Shown here in pieces: positions 16,209 to 22,200 of a stretch of DNA of 59,746 bases (position 1 is its first letter; every line of letters starts with the position of its first letter). The position numbers and the translations under genes were made by a program. Below the pieces are notes generated by a model. The model had not been told where the DNA came from. It searched no databases and worked only from the letters and a program-made list of their open reading frames with translations. The stretch covers positions 1 to 59,746 of the IMG/VR virus record IMGVR_UViG_3300030060_003581; one strand, written 5' to 3'. Origin of the DNA: a virus.

Positions 16209-16331
16209 TCAAGGTTCTTCATGCCAAATAGACTTTTTTGGCTTTTTTCGTTTATAAATTAATATAGAAACACCAAGCCAAAACAAAACTTCGAGAATTA
16301 AAAGTCCTATTCCTATCCCAAATAACTCCAT
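16209..16331 (-). CDS. 40-residue single-span membrane protein
   Basis: One membrane helix (LFGIGIGLLILEVLFWLGV) then a basic tail (YKRKKPKKSIWHEEP). The start is preceded by AAGGTTATGATAAC, overlapping the terminase stop, so coupled translation is likely. Function unknown; it lies between terminase and portal. Confidence 0.6.
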   Translation of the reverse strand: MELFGIGIGLLILEVLFWLGVSILIYKRKKPKKSIWHEEP

Positions 16332-16335
16332 GTTA

Positions 16336-17853
16336 TCATAACCTTACATATTTGCCTTTGGTTGGTCTGCGGTTTATACCTTTTGGTTTTTTGTTTCCTT
16401 TAGTTCCCCACCCACCCATGCTAGTTTTTTTAGAAATCATAGGCATTAGGTCATTTGTTTTTGATTTGAATTGGTCTATTGCGTGTGCAAAAGCCATAAC
16501 TGTATCGTTATGCTTGCCCACATCAACAATATCACCGTTTTTCCAAACATGCGCTTCTAATTCATCAAGAATAATGTTGACTTTTTTTCGTGTAGCGTCA
16601 TCTCCATATGGAAATACTACTAATTCTCTCTCAAACCAAACTCGCAACCTATTCATTAATCCTTGCTTGAGTCCTTTGTTGGATGCTTTAGATGGCTTGT
16701 AATCAACAATTGCGCCTTTTTGCTGAATAACTGTTTCGTAAAGTCGCTGAAAACCTACATCTTCTGCTGCTACTGAACATTTGTATAACTTTGCCCACTC
16801 AATAATAACATCTGCTTGTCTATCCGGCGGGAAATCATTTTTGCGCCACATATCAACAAAATGCACATACCCCTGTTCATCTTGGCGCAAACATATTAAG
16901 ACGGAGTAATCTTTGCCTATACCATGAGCGGGGTCGAATCCGAGGATGAAGGCACTATTGTCCAATTGACTGTTGAAACCACCAACGGCAGTTATGTCTA
17001 TGTTTTTTCTGATGAGATGCCTATTGAACACTTGGGAATCATCGTCCACGACCTTACACAAATACTCCTGTGCGAAAGCGAGGTCGTCGTCTATGCTGAT
17101 TTTCTGTTCCAGCAAAAACTCGGTGGGTCTGAACTCGGCCCACAATGGCAATAAAGGAATATTATCGGGGTCTGCTCTATGCTCATCCCAATTGGGAAAT
17201 GCAGACCAAACTCCCGATTTCCAAACTGCTTTTGCTTTTTCAGATAACATTTCAGTATGATAAAGGTCAGTATGAGACATAGGTGTGCCTACGCAAAATA
17301 ATGATGTGCCGGGGTCTAACATAGGTGTGATTACCTTCTTGAACCACTCAGCAACAGTCTCCATAGTCATGTCACCCATCTCAGCAAGCACATCATCAAG
17401 TGCTACTACCGCAGGGTGTTCACCACGAATAGCAGAACCTACACCGGTTGCTTGAATCCAAGCCCCATTTGTAAATTGTATTCTATTTTTATTTGACTTT
17501 TTTTCATCAAGATACTTTCGTAGTTCGGGATGCCTACGCATATCCGTTTTGATTTCCTCAAGACGATTTGTAGCCTGCCGTATGCTTGCTGAAAATAACC
17601 ATACTTCCATAGGCTGACCGTTGCGCCTTTCAAACAAACACATATGCAGTAGTTTAACTCGAAGTGTAGCAGACTTACTGTGAGAACGGGGGGCAATAAT
17701 ACAGACACGGTGGACTTGAGCGCCCTTTCTATTACCGTATAGTTCCATCCATTCCCCTATATGGTCTGCCCATTTATATTCGGGAGACAACCATTCGTAA
17801 AAATGTCTTATGTCGTGGCGTGAACGCTCGAAGTTAAAGTTAGGCATTACCAT
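16336..17853 (-). CDS. terL: Terminase large subunit
   Basis: A 505-aa packaging motor. The ATPase half has a variant Walker A (IIAPRSHSKSAT, about 52-63), Walker B with catalytic acids (VVALDDV, 149-155) and a coupling motif (FCVGTP). The RNase H-like nuclease half carries FILGFDPAHG, SVAAEDVG and GKHNDTVMAFAHA, the three acid-bearing motifs. It packages DNA through the portal and cuts concatemers. The start ATG overlaps the stop of the upstream Cys-rich gene (TAATG) and follows GGTGAG. Confidence 0.92.
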   Translation of the reverse strand: MVMPNFNFERSRHDIRHFYEWLSPEYKWADHIGEWMELYGNRKGAQVHRVCIIAPRSHSKSATLRVKLLHMCLFERRNGQPMEVWLFSASIRQATNRLEEIKTDMRRHPELRKYLDEKKSNKNRIQFTNGAWIQATGVGSAIRGEHPAVVALDDVLAEMGDMTMETVAEWFKKVITPMLDPGTSLFCVGTPMSHTDLYHTEMLSEKAKAVWKSGVWSAFPNWDEHRADPDNIPLLPLWAEFRPTEFLLEQKISIDDDLAFAQEYLCKVVDDDSQVFNRHLIRKNIDITAVGGFNSQLDNSAFILGFDPAHGIGKDYSVLICLRQDEQGYVHFVDMWRKNDFPPDRQADVIIEWAKLYKCSVAAEDVGFQRLYETVIQQKGAIVDYKPSKASNKGLKQGLMNRLRVWFERELVVFPYGDDATRKKVNIILDELEAHVWKNGDIVDVGKHNDTVMAFAHAIDQFKSKTNDLMPMISKKTSMGGWGTKGNKKPKGINRRPTKGKYVRL

Positions 17854-17999
17854 TATCTCACCACTCTCATGTTACCACAGTAAATACTTCGCTTTTGTTT
17901 GGGACACCATTTGGTGCATGAAGTGTAACAAGCGTTTGCTTCACGACCACAGTTGTTACATTTGCGTAACTTTCTATGGAATCTGTGTCCTCCGGCCAT
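17853..17999 (-). CDS. 48-residue Cys-rich basic protein upstream of terminase
   Basis: Too short for many callers: MAGGHRFHRKLRKCNNCGRE, followed by CYTSC, WCP and IYCGN motifs. Seven or so positives at the N-terminus plus paired cysteines suggest a small zinc-binding nucleic-acid protein. The start is preceded by GAGGGTTAATC and the stop overlaps the terminase start. It could assist packaging, but small terminase subunits do not usually look like this. Confidence 0.65.
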   Translation of the reverse strand: MAGGHRFHRKLRKCNNCGREANACYTSCTKWCPKQKRSIYCGNMRVVR

Positions 18000-18001
18000 G
18001 A

Positions 18002-19387
18002 TTAACCCTCATGCACTACCGGTGCGAATAGAGAACCTATGTATCCTTCCTTCTTGTCAATCAAGTAAGCAGCCAAACCTGCGGTGCTTGTAGTGTAGCC
18101 GCTTCTTGCATGGTATCTATCGTGACCTGCAAGGGATGGCATTTGCACAATAAGGCATCCGTCTTTTTCAGTTAGGCGTTGATGATGAAGGTGTCCGTGA
18201 AACCATACTCTATGCTCAGTGTCGCCCCATTCCTTCTTTGCTTCATTAGCCATTAGGCCAGCAAGACTAATTGAACGCTTTAGTCCGTCACCATGAGTGA
18301 ACCCAAGTAAGGTTGAGCCATATGTTAGATAGCGCCTGTTCATAGAGGATATTGTGATTGTTACATCTTCAATGTCCTCATATGCTGCTGATAGATACAT
18401 CATAAGTCCAATAGTCGAATGACGGTCGTGGTTGCCCGGCATCATTACTACTTCAACAGGTGCAATCTGTCGCATTAAGTCAATGTGTTCTCGGGCTAAC
18501 TTGCATCCTGTGATAAGGATTTGAGCCGGAGTAGCACACATATCTTGCGGAGTTCCCTTTGTAGTAGCACCATAATCATTATCAACATGGAACCAATCAG
18601 AACCAGCACCAACATAGATTTTGTCGGGCGCAGATGGTAGTCTGCTAACAAGGCTTTCGGTCTTTTCCATAAGGCGCTTTCGTGCCTCATCAAAGTCGTA
18701 AGTCTCTCCTACTTCATCCTCCCAGCCGTATTTGCCCCAATGGAAATCAGTAGGGCAGACTACAAGAGCATATGGTGTTGGTGCAACAGGTAACTTTAGT
18801 TTTGGAACCGAGTTACTTGCTTTCGGTAGGTCTTTTAGGTAGTTTAGTTTGTAATTTAAGTCACGCCACTTGACGGCATCTTCCTCAATGGCCTTACGCT
18901 CACGCTTGTATATTTGCTGAGCAGCGTTATGTTTGCGAGCCGCAAGCAGTTCGTCAATATGTTTTTCTGAATCGCCTAGCAGTTGCTCGTTTGTTAGTGG
19001 GACAGTATTATGTGTAAAGCCGTGAACTCGCTTGTAAGCCATAAAGTGTTCAACCGGCATATCGTATTTTAGTGCAATTTCAGCACCGGTCATTTCGCTA
19101 CCACCGTGACTAGAATAATCTTTGAGCATGGCTCGGTGTTGCTCACCGGACATGACTATTTCACCCGTTGCTATATGTGTTGTATAGGTGTCGGAAGACT
19201 CGTCATACTCGTATGATTCGTTTTGACAAGATGCCTCATGCCTAATCAGCCTTGCTTCCCAAGCCTTTACTGTAAGTTCGGGATATAGTTTGTTTAGGTG
19301 TCGGGCATAACCAAGTCTTGTTCCGGGGTGTTCGTCTAAGTGCTTTTCGATGGTTATTGTATAGTCCATTAATATACGGGTGTTCAC
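18002..19387 (-). CDS. Metallophosphoesterase with N-terminal helix-turn-helix region
   Basis: A 461-aa protein. The C-terminal half has all calcineurin-like motifs in order: PTDFHWGK, VGAGSDWFHVDN, MMPGNHDRHS, GFTHGDG and VWFHGHLHHQ, the metal-binding His, Asp and Asn set. It should cleave phosphodiesters or phosphomonoesters. Residues 80-140 (EQHRAMLKDYSSHGGSEMTG, IALKYDMPVEHFMAYKRVHG) look like a DNA-binding helix-turn-helix, as in small terminase subunits. Being first in the late operon ahead of terL, it may supply the missing TerS function. The start is GTG with AAGGTGG unusually close, so it is uncertain. Confidence 0.8.
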   Translation of the reverse strand: MNTRILMDYTITIEKHLDEHPGTRLGYARHLNKLYPELTVKAWEARLIRHEASCQNESYEYDESSDTYTTHIATGEIVMSGEQHRAMLKDYSSHGGSEMTGAEIALKYDMPVEHFMAYKRVHGFTHNTVPLTNEQLLGDSEKHIDELLAARKHNAAQQIYKRERKAIEEDAVKWRDLNYKLNYLKDLPKASNSVPKLKLPVAPTPYALVVCPTDFHWGKYGWEDEVGETYDFDEARKRLMEKTESLVSRLPSAPDKIYVGAGSDWFHVDNDYGATTKGTPQDMCATPAQILITGCKLAREHIDLMRQIAPVEVVMMPGNHDRHSTIGLMMYLSAAYEDIEDVTITISSMNRRYLTYGSTLLGFTHGDGLKRSISLAGLMANEAKKEWGDTEHRVWFHGHLHHQRLTEKDGCLIVQMPSLAGHDRYHARSGYTTSTAGLAAYLIDKKEGYIGSLFAPVVHEG

Positions 19388-19490
19388 GCCACCTTATCAA
19401 TGTTTTCCAAAAAAATATTAAAAAAAACGCATGGTGCTTGGCTGTCGCTATATGTGCCATAGATGTGATTTTTGGCGGATGCTAACGCAG
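19388..19490 (-). promoter_or_regulatory. Probable late-arm promoter region
   Basis: Between the small 141-aa gene and the first late gene the minus strand reads ACATATAGCGAC (near 19455), then a T-rich run (GTTTTTTTTAATATTTTTTT) and AAGGTGGC before the GTG start. A TATA-like box about 60-70 bases from the start could begin the long late transcript. The T-run could also act as a second terminator for the gene upstream. Confidence 0.4.
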
Positions 19491-19522
19491 TAAAAAAGGT
19501 GGGCAGTTTCGAGTGATGCCCA
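19491..19522 (-). terminator. Terminator after the 141-aa gene
   Basis: On the minus strand an inverted repeat TGGGCA...TGCCCA (arms 19517-19522 and 19500-19505) is followed by CCTTTTTTAC. It lies just after the stop at 19537, matching a hairpin plus U-tract terminator. Confidence 0.55.
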
Positions 19523-19536
19523 GCACTTTCCAGACC

Positions 19537-19962
19537 TCAAAGGTGGAACTCGTTCATTACCTCCTTCATCATGTTCAAGAGTTGTCCGTGTGTTCCCTGT
19601 TGGGTCACGAAATCAGCCAATTCGCTCTTGGTGTTGTTTATCTTCTCATCCAACTCGCTGATTGAGTTGTATATCTCCTTCTCAATGTTGATGTTAGCCA
19701 ATGCTTCACTCAGTTGTTCGTGTGTTACAGATGTTGTTTCTGCTTCAACTGCCGTGTCTTCCACATCATCCAATCTGCTGAACATACTGTCCACCTTTTC
19801 CCAAAGTGCATCTAATCTTGCCAATATGGCTTGTTGCACCTTGATACTTTGTTCCATCTTCACTTGCACAGTTCTCTCGATGTTAGGTTGTATCATGGTT
19901 ATTATCCATGCCAACATCGTATCGAGAACCGCTCTCTCGGTTGTTGTCGTCTTGTCGCTCAT
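19537..19962 (-). CDS. Coiled-coil protein of unknown function
   Basis: A 141-aa acidic, almost entirely helical protein (MSDKTTTTERAVLDTMLAWI..., then long heptad-like stretches such as LDALWEKVDSMFSRLDDVED). The chosen start at 19962 follows TTGGAGATTGAG; the frame extends upstream without a ribosome site. It has its own TATA box (near 20028) and terminator, so it is an independent unit next to the late operon. No family recognised. Confidence 0.75.
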   Translation of the reverse strand: MSDKTTTTERAVLDTMLAWIITMIQPNIERTVQVKMEQSIKVQQAILARLDALWEKVDSMFSRLDDVEDTAVEAETTSVTHEQLSEALANINIEKEIYNSISELDEKINNTKSELADFVTQQGTHGQLLNMMKEVMNEFHL

Positions 19963-20019
19963 GCTTCTCAATCTCCAATTATTTCTTCGCCCTGCTTCGG
20001 GCATTTGGGACACGGGGGA

Positions 20020-20038
20020 GTTTGCTTATATATCCTCC
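20020..20038 (-). promoter_or_regulatory. TATA-box promoter of the 141-aa gene
   Basis: The minus strand reads GAGGATATATAAGC about 65 bases before the start at 19962, leaving a roughly 40-base leader with a ribosome site. Spacing suits archaeal transcription. Confidence 0.5.
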
Positions 20039-20124
20039 CTCGATTTGCATTAGATTTTGCTTGTTTTACAGACATTTTTGATTCGCCGAGCAACAAATCA
20101 ACAGTATGTAAATAATGTATAAAC

Positions 20125-20144
20125 AGTCTTATACAATAATAAGG
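20125..20144. promoter_or_regulatory. Operator-like repeat, copy 1
   Basis: AGTCTTATACAATAATAAGG, identical to the copies at 20518-20537 and 21041-21060. It contains an imperfect palindrome (CTTAT...ATAAG) with the AGTCTTA half-site also seen in perfect palindromes at 25.8-26.0 kb. It lies between a T-tract terminator and the next minus-strand promoter. Confidence 0.65.
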
Positions 20145-20156
20145 CATCTATACCCA

Positions 20157-20207
20157 CATAAAAAAAGAGAGAAAAAAAGAGAGAAGCGGGAGGCCGAAGC
20201 CCCCCGC
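20157..20207 (-). terminator. Hairpin plus pyrimidine-tract terminator, copy 1
   Basis: On the minus strand a GC-rich hairpin GCGGGGGGC-TTCG-GCCTCCCGC (one mismatch, TTCG loop) is followed by TTCTCTCTTTTTTTCTCTC. It directly follows the stop of the 75-aa gene. The pyrimidine tract recurs in almost the same form at the two other cassettes. Confidence 0.75.
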
Positions 20208-20223
20208 CCCTCAAAGTCCCTGC

Positions 20224-20451
20224 TCAAGCAGGTCTGTTTAGGTAATATTCACTACCGTTGTCGGATTGCTCAATTTCCATGATTATATCATCAATCATGT
20301 TATCTTTCAATTCCTTGTATGACATGGTTGGATATTCCAACAATTGCCACCTTACGCTCTTTCTTAGGATTTCGCCTAAGTCACTGTCGCTCATGCTCTT
20401 AACAATCTCAACGATTGCTAATGCGTCTTTGTCTATTTTCTGTTCGCCCAC
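20224..20451 (-). CDS. Small acidic helical protein
   Basis: A 75-aa protein (VGEQKIDKDALAIVEIVKSM...) with a GTG start preceded by TTGAGGCGAC. Acidic and helical, no family recognised. It is a single-gene unit: TATATA box at 20487-20493 upstream, strong terminator downstream. Such isolated small genes near a regulatory block are often host-takeover proteins; that is inference. Confidence 0.6.
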   Translation of the reverse strand: MGEQKIDKDALAIVEIVKSMSDSDLGEILRKSVRWQLLEYPTMSYKELKDNMIDDIIMEIEQSDNGSEYYLNRPA

Positions 20452-20484
20452 TTTGGTCGCCTCAATTTACCCGACAGGGTTTCC

Positions 20485-20495
20485 ACATATATACC
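20485..20495 (-). promoter_or_regulatory. TATA-box promoter of the 75-aa gene
   Basis: Minus strand GGGTATATATGTGG lies about 36-44 bases upstream of the GTG start, with the operator-like repeat (20518-20537) just upstream of it. Confidence 0.5.
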
Positions 20496-20517
20496 CTTCG
20501 ATTCTGATAATCTATAT

Positions 20518-20537
20518 AGTCTTATACAATAATAAGG
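20518..20537. promoter_or_regulatory. Operator-like repeat, copy 2
   Basis: Exact copy of AGTCTTATACAATAATAAGG, placed between the terminator cassette at 20555-20609 and the promoter at 20485-20495. Confidence 0.65.
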
Positions 20538-20554
20538 CTCGCTGTCCCACGAAA

Positions 20555-20609
20555 GGGAGAGAGAAAAAAAGAGAGAGAAAGGGGGGGCGTTTTGGCCTCA
20601 GTCGCCCCC
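20555..20609 (-). terminator. Hairpin plus pyrimidine-tract terminator, copy 2
   Basis: On the minus strand GGGGGCG...CGCCCCC arms (20603-20609 and 20583-20589) are followed by TTTCTCTCTCTTTTTTTCTC. It lies after the 90-aa gene. Confidence 0.7.
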
Positions 20610-20682
20610 GTGACCGCCTCCATCGGTCAACTGCGGAATCATTCCGGTGATTCGTTCCTCGCTTCTTAACATCAGTATGAAA

Positions 20683-20955
20683 TCAATTTTGTTGATTTCT
20701 GATAACTTCGGTTAAAGTGTCTCTAATTGCACACAGACTCAAGTCTGCTTCCTTCTTAGTCATACCTAAATAACGCCCTAGGTATAGTTGGTTGTGCCTG
20801 CGCTCTTTGGTGATAACCCATAACTTGAATGAAATCCCGTTATATTTTGAACCAATCTCCAAATGCAGTTCGTCCGTGCTTTCAATTATACCTAATACTG
20901 TGAGTTTATCCTCAATGATTGAAGTAGTCGCTTTTAACACTCTTTCAGTTGCCAT
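20683..20955 (-). CDS. Small protein of unknown function
   Basis: A 90-aa alpha/beta protein (MATERVLKATTSIIEDKLTV ... KLWVITKERRHNQLYLGRYL). Start ATG at 20955 is chosen for the strong site GGGGAGGTGAGAAAGA; the frame extends further upstream but without one and through the terminator cassette. Own promoter near 21015 and own terminator. No family recognised. Confidence 0.7.
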   Translation of the reverse strand: MATERVLKATTSIIEDKLTVLGIIESTDELHLEIGSKYNGISFKLWVITKERRHNQLYLGRYLGMTKKEADLSLCAIRDTLTEVIRNQQN

Positions 20956-21009
20956 ATTCTTTCTCACCTCCCCGCCTGTGTCTCGTCGGATATTATGAAC
21001 AGCCAAGCC

Positions 21010-21020
21010 ATAGTATATGA
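21010..21020 (-). promoter_or_regulatory. TATA-like promoter of the 90-aa gene
   Basis: Minus strand TTCATATACTATGG lies about 60 bases upstream of the start at 20955, downstream of operator copy 3. Confidence 0.42.
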
Positions 21021-21040
21021 AGCCAGCGACTCTAACATAT

Positions 21041-21060
21041 AGTCTTATACAATAATAAGG
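21041..21060. promoter_or_regulatory. Operator-like repeat, copy 3
   Basis: Third exact copy of AGTCTTATACAATAATAAGG, again between a pyrimidine-tract terminator and a promoter. Copies 2 and 3 are both preceded by ATAT. Confidence 0.65.
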
Positions 21061-21078
21061 ATATTTGCACTCCACAAA

Positions 21079-21134
21079 GGAGAGAGAAAAAAAGAGAGAG
21101 AAGCCCCCCACCCCGCCGAAGTGGGATGAGGGGC
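21079..21134 (-). terminator. Hairpin plus pyrimidine-tract terminator, copy 3
   Basis: Minus strand GCCCCTCATCCC ... GGGGTGGGGGGC (12 pairs with wobbles, TTCG in the loop) followed by TTCTCTCTCTTTTTTTCTCT. It ends the 112-aa gene. Confidence 0.7.
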
Positions 21135-21179
21135 GAAATCGACAATTTTGTCGTATACAATACTACTACCTACCAAGAA

Positions 21180-21518
21180 TCAAATCTTGTATAGGGATAG
21201 GTTCCAAGCGTTACCTAGTTCGTAATAGTAGCCTTCTTTTTCTAGTATGTCACTGAACTCTAACTGAAGTTTAGCATCGTGTTCGCTAAACCAAGCATCG
21301 TTCATTACTGCATACAGTCCACCTTCAAAGGACATGCTGATGGTGTCATCATTAGCATACTCGAAATAATCACTGCCCTTAATGTCGGTTAGGACAGTAT
21401 AGTTACCGTCGCTATTGTAATCCCAGCATCTATTATTCCAATATATCCTTGTATCGTGATAGATTTCATGTCTCTTTAGGAAACGATGAATCTTCATTAC
21501 TAACGCATATTTTCTCAT
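21180..21518 (-). CDS. Aromatic-rich protein of unknown function
   Basis: A 112-aa protein with many Tyr, Trp and Asp residues (KIHRFLKRHEIYHDTRIYWN, WDYNSDGNYTVLTDIKG, EKEGYYYELGNAWNLSLYKI). Start follows AGGAGGTATAACAA, an excellent ribosome site. Own promoter probably at ATATTATATGC near 21570 and own terminator downstream. No family recognised. Confidence 0.75.
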   Translation of the reverse strand: MRKYALVMKIHRFLKRHEIYHDTRIYWNNRCWDYNSDGNYTVLTDIKGSDYFEYANDDTISMSFEGGLYAVMNDAWFSEHDAKLQLEFSDILEKEGYYYELGNAWNLSLYKI

Positions 21519-21780
21519 TTGTTATACCTCCTGTTGTTTGCTCCAACAATACACCCGAGGAGGCTCTTGCATATAATATGTCCGTCAAGTATAGTTGCGC
21601 TATAACGCACCATAGTAGTATGTGTATGTATAGGGAGAGAGAGTTTTCTATATATCTTATAGTAGTAAGTCTTATGTGGCAAATTGCCGTTGGGAGAGAG
21701 AAAAAGAGAGAGAAAAGTTGGTTGAAATCGGCTATTTTGTTATTTTTTGTTATCTTTTTTTTACCACCAAAACCGTTGCA
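21519..21780. promoter_or_regulatory. Divergent intergenic region with fourth GA/CT tract
   Basis: Between the leftward 112-aa gene and the rightward leader. It holds a TATA-like ATATTATATGC (minus), a partial operator half (AGTAAGTCTTATG at about 21665) and a GGGAGAGAGAAAAAGAGAGA tract (21692-21711), followed by an AT-rich stretch. I see no convincing gene in it. Confidence 0.5.
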
Positions 21781-21799
21781 CTGCATAATTGTCTATTGA

Positions 21800-22190
21800 A
21801 TCTATATAGATGAAGTTTATACCAAATCGTGTATTCGCTTACATTGTCGGGGGCGACCCCGACCGAAGCAACTTGCGGCATCATCGGGTTCACTCCGAGA
21901 AGGCCACTCGATTGGGGGTTCGCTCTCAACACAAGTCCTTGGGCTGGATACCCAAGGCACTCTAGGTATCGCCACAGGCCACAGTCGCTAGAGGGGAGTG
22001 ACACCACTCAATGTGAGGGTATGCAAATCAGCATATGTCGAACACTGATTAACACAGTGTTACACTACGAATATTCTCAGTGGACTGAGCCGTAGTGATT
22101 TGTGACAAACCAAGACCAAGTGGGGAATCACTCCCACCTATTCATTCAATCCTATTCCTTTGATTGAGGAGATTCCTCAATCGTTTATCA
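21800..22190 (+). ncRNA. Structured leader or small RNA with tandem hairpins
   Basis: After a TATA-like CTATATAG (21802-21809) there are six perfect inverted repeats in 216 bases: GTCGGGG-GCGA-CCCCGAC (21846-21863), CCTTGGG/CCCAAGG (21937-21957), CTCTAG/CTAGAG (21960-21993), GAGTG/CACTC (21996-22009), TATGC/GCATA (22020-22035) and AACACTG/CAGTGTT (22041-22061). A further GATTGAGGA/TCCTCAATC hairpin lies at 22162-22182, just before the next gene. An 88-codon open frame crosses the area but lacks a ribosome site. It may be the leader of the amidoligase mRNA or a free viral RNA. Confidence 0.5.
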
Positions 22191-22200
22191 CAGTCCAACT

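Noticed and set aside
21846-22061. tRNA or tmRNA gene
   Set aside because: Hairpins are present, but no acceptor stem, T-arm consensus or CCA arrangement could be fitted.
21829-22095. 88-codon plus-strand frame in the leader before the amidoligase gene
   Set aside because: No ribosome site, biased composition, and the stretch is packed with perfect hairpins that explain it better as RNA or regulatory DNA.
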